DNA of 64,000 nucleotides from CSP1-4 sp963777975 (GCA_963777975.1 CAVZSO010000002.1:434001-498000), one strand, 5' to 3'. Counted from the stretch's first letter, positions 53,167 through 62,029 are shown. Notes: generated from the letters alone by a model not told the origin. Program-made: numbers and translations.

Positions 53167-54183
53167 TCAGCCCCGCCAGCGGAGCACGGCGGCGCCCCAG
53201 CTGAGGCCGCCGCCGAAGCCGGTCATCAGGATGTCGTCGCCCGGGCCGATGCGACCGCTCTCCACCGCCTCGCACAGCGCGATGGGGATCGACGCGGCCG
53301 AGGTGTTGCCGTAGCGGTCGAGGTTGACGAAGGTGCGCTCGGGGGAGATGCCGAGGGAGGCGGCCGCGGAGAGCATGATTCGCATGTTGGCCTGGTGGGG
53401 GATGAACAGGTCGACGTCGTCCACCGTCAGCCCGGCCTGCTGCACCGCCTGCAGCGCCGCCCGGGGGGCGACGGTGACCGCGAAGCGGTAGACCTCCTTG
53501 CCGTTCATGCGGATGTAGTGCTGAGCGCCCGCGACCGACTCGACCGACGCCGGACGGCGGCTGCCGCCGCCGGGAATCCACAGCAACTCGCCGCCTGAGC
53601 CGTCCGAGCCGAGGACGCAGCTGAGCAGCCCGTCTGGCCCTTCGCCGGCCTCGAGCAGCACGGCGCCGGCGCCGTCGCCGAAGAGGACGCAGGTGCTGCG
53701 GTCCTGCCAGTCCAGCAAGCGGGACATCGTCTCGGCCCCGATCACCAGCACCCGGCGGAAGACGCCGGCGGCGATCGTGCCCTGCGCCATGGCCAGCCCG
53801 TAGACGAAGCCGGAGCAGGCCGCGTTGAGGTCGAAGGCGCCCGCTCGCGAGGCGCCGAGGGCGTCCTGCACGAGGCTGGCCGTGCTCGGCATGCCGCCGA
53901 ACTCGGGGGAGAAGGTGCAGACGATCACCAGGTCGACGCTCTCGGCGCCGACCCCGGCCACGGCCAGCGCCTGACGCCCGGCCTCGGTGGCGAGGGTGAA
54001 GGTGGACTCGTCCGGGCCGGCGATGCGCCGCTCGCGAATCCCGGTCCGGGTGCGGATCCACTCGTCGCTGGTGTCCACCATCGCCTCGATCTGCGCGTTG
54101 GTGAGCACCCGCTGGGGGAGGGCCTTCCCCCAGCCGGCGACGCTGGCCCGCCACATGGTTGGCAAGAGGATACCTGACCCCAT
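53167..54183 (-). CDS. fabH: FabH: 3-oxoacyl-ACP synthase III
   Basis: Condensing enzyme that starts fatty-acid synthesis from acyl-CoA and malonyl-ACP, 338 aa, intact. Catalytic triad seen as Cys in FDLNAACSGFVYGLAMAQ, His in LFIPHQANMRIM, and Asn in DRYGNTSAASIPIALCEA; the C-terminal GFGGGLSWGAAVLRW is typical. ATG 54183 or ATG 54156 (MWRASVAGWGK) may be the start. Downstream of accB and fabF. If the strain makes branched fatty acids, primers could come from the branched-chain dehydrogenase encoded at 37-39 kb. Confidence 0.92.
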   Translation of the reverse strand: MGSGILLPTMWRASVAGWGKALPQRVLTNAQIEAMVDTSDEWIRTRTGIRERRIAGPDESTFTLATEAGRQALAVAGVGAESVDLVIVCTFSPEFGGMPSTASLVQDALGASRAGAFDLNAACSGFVYGLAMAQGTIAAGVFRRVLVIGAETMSRLLDWQDRSTCVLFGDGAGAVLLEAGEGPDGLLSCVLGSDGSGGELLWIPGGGSRRPASVESVAGAQHYIRMNGKEVYRFAVTVAPRAALQAVQQAGLTVDDVDLFIPHQANMRIMLSAAASLGISPERTFVNLDRYGNTSAASIPIALCEAVESGRIGPGDDILMTGFGGGLSWGAAVLRWRG

Positions 54184-54249
54184 GACGCCACCTTCCGCCC
54201 CCGAAAACGGGGGGACGGGCCGGCCGGCGGCGTCTCCCGTACGCCCGGA

Positions 54250-54724
54250 TCAGGACTCGGCCGGGAGCGCCGCCGGGTCAGGGCGCACGGTCATCAAGGG
54301 CTGCCCCGGCGGTCACCGAGCGGCCGTTGGCGACCAGCACCTCCACCACCGTGCCGGCCACCTCGGCGTGGATCTCGTTGAAGGCCTTCATCGCCTCGAC
54401 GAGGGCCACCACCTGGCCGACCTCGATCTCGTCGCCAGGGGAGACGTAGGGAGGCTCCTCCGGCTTAGGGGCGCCGTAGAAGACCCCGGCCAGCGGGGCC
54501 AGGACGGCCGTCAGCCCGTCTTCGGCTGCGCCCGGAACGTCTCCCCCAGCGGCCAGGCCGTCGCCGGCGCCGGGCGCATCGACCGGCGGCGCCACGCCGG
54601 GGCGCTGGCGGAGGTAGAGGGTGGCCCCGCCGGCGGTCACGTCCAGCTCGGTGACGCCGCTCGCGGCCAGCTCCTTGAGCAGCGCCGGAAGGGCGGCCAG
54701 GAGTCGCGCGCGCTCGCTCTCCAT
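54250..54724 (-). CDS. accB: AccB: biotin carboxyl carrier protein of acetyl-CoA carboxylase
   Basis: ~157 aa. N-terminal helix RARLLAALPALLKELAASG, a Gly/Ala/Pro linker, and the biotinyl domain VSPGDEIEVGQVVALVEAMKAFNEI with the biotin lysine in EAMKA. In the frame as printed it stops at 54278 with AALDDRAP. Removing one base near 54303 gives the family-typical ending GQPLMTVRPDPAALPAES and a stop at 54250; I use that end. Starts 15 bp after the fabF stop. Confidence 0.88.
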
Positions 54725-54738
54725 CCGTACCGCGCTCC

Positions 54739-56046
54739 CTACGCGCCGCCCGCCGGCCGTCTTCGACGGCGCGGAACAGGAGGGTGGCGTTGTGTCCGCC
54801 GAAGCCGAAGCTGTTGGTCATGGCCGTGCGCACCGCCAGGCGGCGGGCCCGGTTGGGGGTGTAGTCCAGGTCACAGTCCGGATCGGGGATCTCGTAGTTC
54901 AGGGTGGGAGGCACGACGCCGCACTCGATGGCTTTGATCGCCACCACGGCCTCGACGCTGCCGGCGGCTCCGAGCAGGTGGCCCATCGCCCCCTTGGTCG
55001 AGCTGATCGCCAGCCGTCCGGCGGCGGCGCCGAAGGCGGTCTTGATCGCCGCCGTCTCGGCGCGGTCGTTCAGCGGGGTGCTGGTGCCGTGGGCGTTGAG
55101 GTAGTCCAGCGTCGGACGGGTCGAGTCCCGCGCCGGCCAGCGCCTGGCGCATGCAGCGCACGGCGCCCTCGCCGCTCTCCGGAGGGGCGGTCAGGTGGTA
55201 GGCGTCGGCGCTGGCCCCGTAGCCGGCCACCTCGGCGTAGATCCGGCGCCGCGCGCGCCGGGCCAGGTCCTCCCGTTCGAGCACGACCACGGCCGCGCCC
55301 TCGCCCATGACGAAGCCGTCGCGCTCGCGATCGAACGGGCGTGAGGCGCGCTGCGGCTCGTCGTTGCGGGTGGAGAGCGCCCGGGCGGCGGCGAATCCGG
55401 CGATGCCGATGGCGGTGATCACCGCTTCGGCGCCCCCGGCCAGGATGACGTCGGCGCGCCCGGCGCGGATGGCGGCGGCGGCCTCGCCGATGGCGTGGGC
55501 CCCGGTCGCGCAGGCGGAGACGATGGCCATGTTCGGGCCCCGCGCGCCGAGAGAGATGGAGATCTGCCCTGAGGCCATGTCGCAGATCATCATCGGCACG
55601 AGGAAGGGGCTCACCCGGTCGGGGCCCCGCCGGCGGAGGACGTCGAACTGCTCGCTCAGGGTGACCAGCCCGCCCATCCCGGAGCCGACGTAGACGCCGC
55701 AGCGGTCGCCGTCGGGGAGGGGCAGCGGCAGCCCGGCGTCGGCGACCGCCTCGCGCGCGGCCGCCAGCCCGAGGAGCACGAAGCGGTCGAGCCGGCGGGC
55801 GTCCTTGGGACTGAGGTCGCAGGCCGCCTGGGGGTCGAAGCCCCGCACCTCGGCCGCGATGCGGGTGGAGAAGCCGGAGGCGTCGAACGCGCCGATCGGG
55901 CCGATCCCGCAGCGCCCCTCGAGCAGGGACGTCCAGGTGGCGGGGGCGTCCGTTCCCAGCGGGGTGACCGCCCCGACGCCGGTGACGACGACGCGCTGCT
56001 GCCCGGCGGCGGCCGCCGTCTGTGCCGAAAAGTCTCTCTCGCTCAT
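54739..56046 (-). CDS. fabF: FabF: 3-oxoacyl-ACP synthase II, frameshifted
   Basis: Elongating condensing enzyme, ~435 aa. Marks: VVVTGVGAVTPLGTDAPATW, SACATGAHAIGEAAAAIRAGRAD (nucleophilic Cys), then after an extra base near 55110 LDYLNAHGTSTPLNDRAE and TKGAMGHLLGAAGSVEA, the two catalytic His segments, and NSFGFGGHNATLLF. ATG 56046 precedes the first beta strand. The 3' end is uncertain: TAG at 54739 needs another shift, while the printed frame runs on into accB. First gene of fabF-accB-fabH, divergent from a MarR gene. Confidence 0.9.
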
Positions 56047-56070
56047 GGAAGCACCCGTTCGAATCGACAG

Positions 56071-56076
56071 ATTGTA
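56071..56076 (-). promoter_or_regulatory. Putative -10 box of the fab operon
   Basis: TACAAT on the minus strand (5 of 6 with TATAAT), 25 bp before the fabF ATG, in an otherwise very GC-rich gap. No good -35 is visible at 17 bp. A 6-bp hairpin GGGGGC-N7-GCCCCC (56096-56114) lies just upstream. Confidence 0.4.
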
Positions 56077-56173
56077 GGCCCTCCACCTGTTCCGTGGGGG
56101 CGCGGCGTGCCCCCGCGGACCGGCGGGGCGGGGGAATTCGTCGCGCCCGCCGGGACGGAGCGGCGCGCGCCTC

Positions 56174-56202
56174 TTGCCAGGGGGTGACGCCGGGGATACT
56201 CT
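56174..56202 (+). promoter_or_regulatory. Putative promoter of the MarR gene
   Basis: TTGCCA (56174-56179), 17-bp spacer, TACTCT (56197-56202). The -35 matches 5 of 6 positions; the -10 is weak. The start of transcription would be about 15 bp before GTG 56224, leaving room for the purine-rich ribosome-binding site at 56206-56221. Confidence 0.4.
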
Positions 56203-56223
56203 TACAGGAGAGGGGAAAGGGTC

Positions 56224-56667
56224 GTGACAGCTGTGGAACTCGGGCGGCCGCCGCAGGGGACGGACGCCTCGCCGGTGGGCGCCCTGATCAAGGCGCACCA
56301 CGCCATCAGCAGCCGGCTGGATGACCTGCTGGAGCCGCTCGGACTCTCCGTCGCGAAGCTGGGCGTGCTGCGCCAGCTCTCGCGAGGGTCGCTGCCGTTG
56401 GGCGCGCTCGCCCAGCGGCAGTCCTGCGTGCGCTCCAACATCACCCAGCTGATCGACCGGATGGAGGCGGAGGGCCTCGTCCGCCGGGTGTCCGATCCGG
56501 ACGACCGGCGGGTGACCCTCGCCGAGATCACGGAGGCCGGGCACGCCCGCCTGCAATCCGGGCGGGCCGCCCAGGCGGAGGCGGAGCGTGTCCTCTTCCG
56601 CGACCTGAACGCGGACGAGGTGCAGCAGCTCACCCGGCTGCTGGTGCGGGTGGCGACGACCGCCTAA
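56224..56667 (+). CDS. MarR-family transcriptional regulator
   Basis: 147 aa winged-helix repressor. Marks: LIKAHHAISSRLDDLLEPLGLSVAKLGVL, LPLGALAQRQSCVRSNITQLIDRMEAEGLV (recognition helix), and RRVSDPDDRRVTLAEITEAG (wing). GTG 56224 has GGAGAGGGGAAAGG before it. Divergent from fabF-accB-fabH, the arrangement expected for a FabT-like regulator of fatty-acid synthesis. The 3' end overlaps the convergent dehydrogenase gene by 4 bp. Confidence 0.86.
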   Translation: MTAVELGRPPQGTDASPVGALIKAHHAISSRLDDLLEPLGLSVAKLGVLRQLSRGSLPLGALAQRQSCVRSNITQLIDRMEAEGLVRRVSDPDDRRVTLAEITEAGHARLQSGRAAQAEAERVLFRDLNADEVQQLTRLLVRVATTA

Positions 56668-57713
56668 GCGGAGAGCGCCTCGGGCACCTGCACGTTCAGC
56701 CGCCCGGCGACCTCGGTTAACGCCGCCCAGGTGTCCGCCGGCACGGGGACGCCCTGGGCCTCGCGTTCGGCGCGGGACTTCGCTTCCGGCCCGCCGGGGA
56801 GCATCACCTCCGAGAAGCCGGGGGCCGGCGGCACGGCCTTCACCGCCCCGGTGAGGGCGTCGATGGTCTGGCCGTAGAGCGCGCCGGCGGTGAAGGCCTG
56901 GGGATTGATGGCCAGCACGAAGACGCCACCGCCGCGCCCGCCCTGCGGCGGCTGCTCCGCCGTCAGGCCGGCCCCCAGCAGGGCGGTGACCAGGGAGAGG
57001 CCGTAGCCCTTGTGGCCGCCGACGGGCAGGATCATGCCCCCGGCGTAGAAGTCCTCGGCGTTGGTCGAGGGCTGCCCCTCCTTGTCCACGATGCAGCCCG
57101 GAGGCAGCGGGACGTGCTTCGCCCGTGCCACCTGGATCTTGCCCTCGGCGACCATGGTGGTGGCGAAGTCCACCACCACCCGGTCGCCCTCGCCCCCGGG
57201 GATGCCGACCGAGAGGGGGTTCGTGCCCAGGTGCCGCGCCGAGCCGCCGAAGGGAGCGGCGTGGCCGCTGTTGGGGCCGGAGGAGCCGTAGGTGATGATG
57301 GCGATGTACCCGCGCTCGGCGGCCGCCTCGCCGTAGTCGCCGAGGCGCCCGATGTGGTTGCAGTTGCGCACCGAGGCGGCGCCGATTCCCGCCGTCGTGG
57401 CCTTCTCGATGGCCACGTCCAGGGCGAAGGAGGCGGCCACCTGCCCGAAGCCGCGCCTGGCGTCGACCACGGCCGTGCCCGGCAGCTCCTTGACCACCTC
57501 CGGCCGGGCGTCGGCGACCAGCCGCCCGTCTTCGATCGAGCGCAGGTAGGCCGGGATGCGGATCACGCCGTGGCTGTCGTGGCCGGAGAGGTTAGCCTTC
57601 ACCAGGTGCCTGGCGACGTGGGCCGCCAGGTCCGGCGGCGTCCCGGCGGCGGCGAAGATCTGCTGCGCCAGCGCCTCAAGCGCCTTCGGCTCGATCAGGT
57701 ACGTGTCTGCCAT
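56664..57713 (-). CDS. Malate/L-lactate dehydrogenase-like (Ldh family) oxidoreductase
   Basis: NAD(P)-dependent oxidoreductase of the type-2 malate/L-lactate/ureidoglycolate dehydrogenase family, 349 aa, intact. Marks: LVKANLSGHDSHGVIRIPAYL with the catalytic His, VRNCNHIGRLGDYGEAAAERG, GTNPLSVGIPGG, and LPVGGHKGYGLSLV. ATG 57713 is at the family start although the frame is open further up. Substrate is a 2-hydroxy or 2-oxo acid; not further assignable. Confidence 0.88.
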   Translation of the reverse strand: MADTYLIEPKALEALAQQIFAAAGTPPDLAAHVARHLVKANLSGHDSHGVIRIPAYLRSIEDGRLVADARPEVVKELPGTAVVDARRGFGQVAASFALDVAIEKATTAGIGAASVRNCNHIGRLGDYGEAAAERGYIAIITYGSSGPNSGHAAPFGGSARHLGTNPLSVGIPGGEGDRVVVDFATTMVAEGKIQVARAKHVPLPPGCIVDKEGQPSTNAEDFYAGGMILPVGGHKGYGLSLVTALLGAGLTAEQPPQGGRGGGVFVLAINPQAFTAGALYGQTIDALTGAVKAVPPAPGFSEVMLPGGPEAKSRAEREAQGVPVPADTWAALTEVAGRLNVQVPEALSA

Positions 57714-58251
57714 CGGTGGCTCCCCCGGCCCGCGGTTTGCGGGCATTATACGGAGGGGCCGCCGGCCGTCCGGGGCGGGGGCGGCGCTCAGCCCCTGGCG
57801 GCGGCGCCTGCGCGCCGGCCCGGCGCGACAGGCCGGCCAGGGCGCGCAGGCCACCGGACACGGCGCGCATCCCCCAGGCCGCCGTCTGCCCGACGAGCCA
57901 CTTGGCCGCGTCCTGGACGGACCGGAGGTCGTCCTCCAGCAGGGCGGCCGAGAGGCCGGCGTCCGCCAGATACCCGGCGGCGTCCTCGGGCGGACAGCCG
58001 GCGAGGGCCTGACGCACGCCGAGCAGCAGCACGGCCAGGTCGTCCAGCTGGCCGGCCACCGGAATCACGCCCGGCACCAGGTCGATCGGGGAGATCGTGT
58101 AGGCGAGCGCGGCGCCCAGGACGGCCTTACGCCCGGCGGGCACGCGCTCGTCCGCGAACAGACTCCGCGCCAGCTGGAGGTAGCGGGGGAGGCGTCCCAC
58201 CGTTCCGGCCAGCCGCCAGATGGGATGACCGACGTTGCCGAAGAGACTCAT
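57676..58251 (-). CDS. DUF1232 (YkvA-like) membrane-associated protein
   Basis: 191 aa as printed. The DUF1232 core is residues ~40-75: VLGAALAYTISPIDLVPGVIPVAGQLDDLAVLL. The last ~35 residues (QAPPPGAERRPRPGRPAAPPYN) overlap the start of the Ldh-family gene in another frame and look unreal. A missing base in the GCGCCGCCGCC run near 57805 would end the protein at TGA 57788-57790. Function unknown; relatives sit near the membrane. Confidence 0.75.
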   Translation of the reverse strand: MSLFGNVGHPIWRLAGTVGRLPRYLQLARSLFADERVPAGRKAVLGAALAYTISPIDLVPGVIPVAGQLDDLAVLLLGVRQALAGCPPEDAAGYLADAGLSAALLEDDLRSVQDAAKWLVGQTAAWGMRAVSGGLRALAGLSRRAGAQAPPPGAERRPRPGRPAAPPYNARKPRAGGATDGRHVPDRAEGA

Positions 58252-58428
58252 GTCACTCTCAACTACGCATCAGCGGGATGCACTCTTTCAAGCCTATCAC
58301 GACCCCGGGAGGAGGGCGCGCTCGCAACTCGCGACTGGTACAGGCGTTCTAGGACTCGGACGGCGCCGGTCACCGCGCCGGCGACGCCGTCCCGGTCAGC
58401 GCTCACCGCAATGGAGGGTCAGCACGCC

Positions 58429-58842
58429 ATGGCAACCGAGACCGCACAGACCAGCACGTCCGCCCCCCCGGCGACCACCGCGACCATCGTCCACATCGAG
58501 GTCCCGGCGAACGACCCGAAGAAGCTGCAGGCCTTCTACAGCGACCTGTTCGGGTGGAAGTTCGAGGCGATGCCGGCGATGCCGGACTACGCGGCGGCGA
58601 ACATCGGCGAGGCAGACGACATGCTCGGCTTCGCCGTCTTCTCCAAGATGAACGAGGGGGCCTCGCCGGTCAACTACATCGGCGTCGAGTCCCTCGCCGA
58701 GCACTCCGCCCGGATCGAGAAGCTGGGCGGCAAGGTGCTGCACTCGTTCGTCGTCAACCACATGGGCCGCGGCGCCGTCTGCACCGACCCCGAGGGCAAC
58801 CCCATCGGCCTGTGGCAGAGCGACCCCTCGGCGGCGGACTAG
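58429..58842 (+). CDS. VOC-family (glyoxalase-fold) protein
   Basis: 137 aa, two beta-alpha-beta-beta-beta units. ATIVHIEVPANDPKKLQAFYSDLFGWKFE is the first and GGKVLHSFVVNHMGRGAVCTDPEGNPIGLWQ the second, with the metal-type His and the DPEGNPIGLWQ ending. ATG 58429 has GGAGGG 10 bp upstream. Substrate unknown; similar proteins handle small toxic or phenolic compounds. Confidence 0.87.
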   Translation: MATETAQTSTSAPPATTATIVHIEVPANDPKKLQAFYSDLFGWKFEAMPAMPDYAAANIGEADDMLGFAVFSKMNEGASPVNYIGVESLAEHSARIEKLGGKVLHSFVVNHMGRGAVCTDPEGNPIGLWQSDPSAAD

Positions 58843-58854
58843 AACTCCGCTCCG

Positions 58855-59536
58855 ATGGAGGTCCGTTCGCTGCGGCCCGGGCTGTGGTGCTGGTCGGCGC
58901 CGCACCCGGACTGGACGCCGGCCGATGGCGGGCCAGGCGGGTGGTCGCGCGACGTCTGGGGCCTCTACTGCGAGGCGCCGGACGCCACGCTCCTGATCGA
59001 TCCGCAGGCCCCGCCCGACGACACGCCGCAGGCGACGCGCTTCTGGGAGGCCCTCGACCGGGACGTCAACCGGCTGGGCCTCCCGGTGGCCTGCCTGCTG
59101 ACCCAGGGCTTTCACGAGCGCAGCTCGGGTGCGGTGCTCGCCCGCTATCGGGCCGGCCCCGGGGCGAGCGTCTGGGTCCCGGAGGCGAGCCGGGGGGACG
59201 TCGACGGCGAGGTCACGAACCCGTTCGTGCCCGGTGACCCGCTGCCCCGGCGGCCTGCTCACCTTTCCCGCCGCCGAGCGGAACTCCCCTGAGGTCGTCT
59301 ACTACCTGCCGGCGCACCGGGCCGCCTTCGCCGGCGACGCACTCGTCGGCGAGGGCGACGGCCGGCTACGCCTCGGCTGGATCAGCGCGGACGCGCGCGA
59401 GGCCGTCGTCGCCGCCCTGCGCCCCCTGCTCGACCTGCCCCTGGAGATGGTGCTCGTCTCCCACGGGCGCTCCGCCCTGGAGCACCCCCGGGAGGCCCTC
59501 GCCCAGGCGCTGGAACTGCCCTCCTGGGAGCGGTGA
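58855..59536 (+). CDS. Metallo-beta-lactamase-fold-like protein with degenerate metal motif, frameshifted
   Basis: ~226 aa. RSLRPGLWCWSAPHPDW, TLLIDPQAPP (beta strand before the motif) and CLLTQGFHERSSGAVLARY follow the layout of MBL-fold hydrolases, but the HxHxDH motif is replaced by TQGFHERS. After a one-base shift near 59254 come YLPAHRAAFAGDALVGEG (Asp of the fold) and MVLVSHGRSAL (third His). Starts 12 bp after the VOC gene. Probably a catalytically altered family member of unknown role. Confidence 0.72.
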
Positions 59537-59713
59537 CGCCCGGGCGGCGCCGGCTCCTGCCCGGGGTCCGGGATACCCGCCCCCTTCTTCCCGGCCCGCC
59601 GCGCTCGGCGTCATCTTCGGCGCGAGCGCGGCGGCGGTCGGGATCGGGCCGGCCACCGCGGCGACGATGTCCCTTCGTGCGGTGGCGGCGCGGGGGCGCG
59701 GTCGCCGGGTGAC

Positions 59714-60556
59714 TCACGCATCCTCCCCGGAGATGGTGACGGTGCTGCGCTTCCAGCGTCGCCGGAACGAGGGGCGCACGAGGGCCTCGACGGACTGGAT
59801 GGTCAGGCCGCCGTCCACCATGAGGGTGACCCCGGTGACCCAGCTGGCCTCGTCCGAGGCCAGGAACAGGGCCGCGCTGGCGATGTCCTCCGGGGTGCCG
59901 ATGCGGCCGAGGGGGTAGCAGTCCACGTTGCCGCGCCACTCGGCGGCGTCCGCCTGGACGCGCGGGCGGGAGCGGTCGTTGAGGATCAGGCCGGGGCAGA
60001 TGGCGTTTGCCCGGATGCCGTAGCGCCCGTAGTCCAGGGCCACGTTGCGCGTCAGCCCCAGGATTCCCGCCTTGGCGGCCGAGTAGTCCCCCATGTTGGG
60101 GTTGGTGATCACCCCGTTGGCCGACGAGATGCTCACGATCGACGGCCCGGCCGCGCGCCCGGCGCGGATCATCTCCGGAAGGGCGTAGCGGGCGGTGAGG
60201 AAGCAGGACTTGAGCCCGACGGCCAGGGAGCGGTCCCACTCCGCCTCTTCGATCTCGTGCAGGGGCTTGCCGCTGGCGGCGGCGGCCACGTTGACCACCG
60301 TGGTCAGCGAGCCGTAGGTGTCGACCGCCAGCCGCACGAGCGCCGCCACGTCCGCCGCCGCCGCCGCGTCCGCCCGGCGGGCGACGCCGCGCCCCCCGGC
60401 GGCCGCGATGGCCTGCACCGTGTCGCGGGCGCCCGCTTCGTCGACGTCTCCGACGACGACGGCGGCGCCCTCCTGAGCGAAGCGCAGCGCCGTGCTGCGC
60501 CCGATCCCCGCGCCGCCGCCACCGCTGACGACGGCCACTTTGCCGGCGAGTCGCAT
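59714..60556 (-). CDS. Short-chain dehydrogenase/reductase
   Basis: 280 aa NAD(P)-dependent SDR, intact. Cofactor motif SGGGGAGIGRSTALRF, DVDEAGARDTV (acidic residue suggesting NAD), catalytic SISSANGV and YSAAK, and ending VTLMVDGGLT followed by a ~28 aa tail. ATG 60556 has AGGAGGA 7 bp upstream, the best ribosome-binding site in the window. The 177-bp region downstream to the MBL-like gene holds nothing recognisable. Substrate unknown. Confidence 0.88.
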   Translation of the reverse strand: MRLAGKVAVVSGGGGAGIGRSTALRFAQEGAAVVVGDVDEAGARDTVQAIAAAGGRGVARRADAAAAADVAALVRLAVDTYGSLTTVVNVAAAASGKPLHEIEEAEWDRSLAVGLKSCFLTARYALPEMIRAGRAAGPSIVSISSANGVITNPNMGDYSAAKAGILGLTRNVALDYGRYGIRANAICPGLILNDRSRPRVQADAAEWRGNVDCYPLGRIGTPEDIASAALFLASDEASWVTGVTLMVDGGLTIQSVEALVRPSFRRRWKRSTVTISGEDA

Positions 60557-60740
60557 CCCGTTGTCCTCCTGTGCGGGCCCGGATTGTGGTCCGCGTCGGG
60601 TCGTCCACGCGGGCCGCCGGCGGCCCGGCCTCCGGTGGCGCGGCGGGGCCCGCTCCTCATAGCCCGAACGGGCGAAATGGTTGCCGGGGCGGGGCCCCGG
60701 CCGTAGCATCTTCATGCTGGCGGGAGAGGGAGAGAGTAGC

Positions 60741-61055
60741 GTGCCGATTCGACTTTCGGTGCGCGCCGGTGGCGCGCGGACCGAGCTCCTGGCGGCGCTC
60801 GAGCGCGAGGGCCTGGCGGGGTTCCGGTCGAGCAGTGAGCTGGCCTGGGTGGTCTTTCCGGCGCCGCCGGACGGCACCACCAGCCTGGAGGTGCTCTACG
60901 TCCCCCATCTCGACCGCTACCGGGTGGTGGCGCGCGACGCCGGCCGCGGGTCGGTCGACCGTTCGGTCGATCCGGCGCGGTTGCTCGGCGAGGTGGAGAC
61001 GGCCGGAGAGGCCGCCGGCTGCGTCGCCGAGGCGCTGCTGCCGGCGCCGGTCTGA
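60741..61055 (+). CDS. Small hypothetical protein
   Basis: 104 aa from GTG 60741 (VPIRLSVRAGGARTELLAAL), which follows GGAGAGGGAGAGAG; an in-frame ATG at 60714 is an alternative. Compact alpha/beta composition with LAWVVFPAPPDGTTSLEVLYVPHLDRYRVVA. No family recognised. Lies between the divergent SDR gene and clpS. Confidence 0.5.
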   Translation: MPIRLSVRAGGARTELLAALEREGLAGFRSSSELAWVVFPAPPDGTTSLEVLYVPHLDRYRVVARDAGRGSVDRSVDPARLLGEVETAGEAAGCVAEALLPAPV

Positions 61056-61129
61056 GCGCGGCGCCGGCCGCCCGGCCGGCCGCATTCCCAGTTGACGGTG
61101 CCCGGGCGGGGGTGATAGCGTCGATAACG

Positions 61130-61456
61130 ATGACCCCGCTGGCATCGACCGACGCGCCCTCGGCGGTGGTGCAGAACCCGCCGCAGGTCGAGGACGACGT
61201 CGACGTTCGCCGGCGCCTCCTGCCCCCCTACAAAGTCATCCTCCACAACGACGACCACAACCCCATCCCCCACGTGGTGAAGGCCCTGCAGAAGTCGGTG
61301 CCCGGGATGAGCTTCGGCCGGGCGACGGCGATCATGTGGGAGGCCCACACGGCGGGGAAGGCCATCGTGGTCACCTGTCCGCTCGAGCTGGCCGAGCTCT
61401 ACCAGCAGCGCCTCCTCTCGTTCGGCCTGACGGCCACGATCGAGAAGGACGACTGA
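61130..61456 (+). CDS. clpS: ClpS: N-end-rule adaptor of the Clp protease
   Basis: 108 aa. Core marks PPYKVILHNDDHNPIPHVVKAL, FGRATAIMWEAHTAGKAIV, and CPLELAELYQQRLLSFGLTATIE; the NDD and H residues line the N-degron pocket. It presents substrates to ClpC or ClpA. ATG 61130 is preferred over GTG 61112. A possible TTGACG (61092-61097) with GATAGC 16 bp on would give a nearly leaderless message. Partner ClpC is encoded at 31694. Confidence 0.9.
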   Translation: MTPLASTDAPSAVVQNPPQVEDDVDVRRRLLPPYKVILHNDDHNPIPHVVKALQKSVPGMSFGRATAIMWEAHTAGKAIVVTCPLELAELYQQRLLSFGLTATIEKDD

Positions 61457-61484
61457 GCCCTCCCCCGCAGGCCCCGCGTCCCGA
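61457..61484 (+). repeat. 28-bp direct repeat, copy 1
   Basis: Starts right after the clpS stop. Identical over 28 bp (GCCCTCCCCCGCAGGCCCCG plus 8 bp) to the segment at 61538-61565, an 81-bp period. The unit CCTCCCCCGCAGGCCCCGCGTCCCG is not seen elsewhere in the window. Confidence 0.75.
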
Positions 61485-61537
61485 CGAGCGGCGCCTCCAA
61501 CGCAGCGCGGCACGCGGCCGGTTCGTACCGCAGTCTG

Positions 61538-61565
61538 GCCCTCCCCCGCAGGCCCCGCGTCCCGA
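61538..61565 (+). repeat. 28-bp direct repeat, copy 2
   Basis: Second exact copy, ending 6 bp before the AraC-family start at 61572. Between the copies lie 53 bp with no ORF or hairpin that I recognise. Confidence 0.75.
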
Positions 61566-61571
61566 GGTGGC

Positions 61572-62029
61572 ATGATCTCGCAGGTGACCAGCAGTCCCGC
61601 CGCGGCGCAGCACCTGCGCGACCTGGCGCAACTGCGCCGCGTCCGCGACCGGATCGACCGGGAGTACGCGCAGCCGCTGGACGTCGAGGCGCTCGCCCGG
61701 GGCGCGAACATGTCGGCCGGGCACCTCAGTCGCGCCTTCAAGCTCGCCTACGGCGAATCGCCCTACGCCTACCTGATGACGCGGCGCATCGAGCGCGCGA
61801 TGGCCCTGCTGCGTCGCGGCGACCTCAGCGTCACCGAGGTCTGTTTCGCGGTCGGCTGCGCGTCGCTCGGCACCTTCAGCACCCGCTTCGCCGAGCTGGT
61901 CGGCGTCCCGCCCGGCGTCTACCGGCGCGACGCGGTGCGCGCGTCTGAGGGCATGCCGGCGTGCGTGGCGAAGCAGGTGACCAGACCGATCAGGAATAGA
62001 GAAGCGCCCGCGCCCAAGTCGCTCCTACC

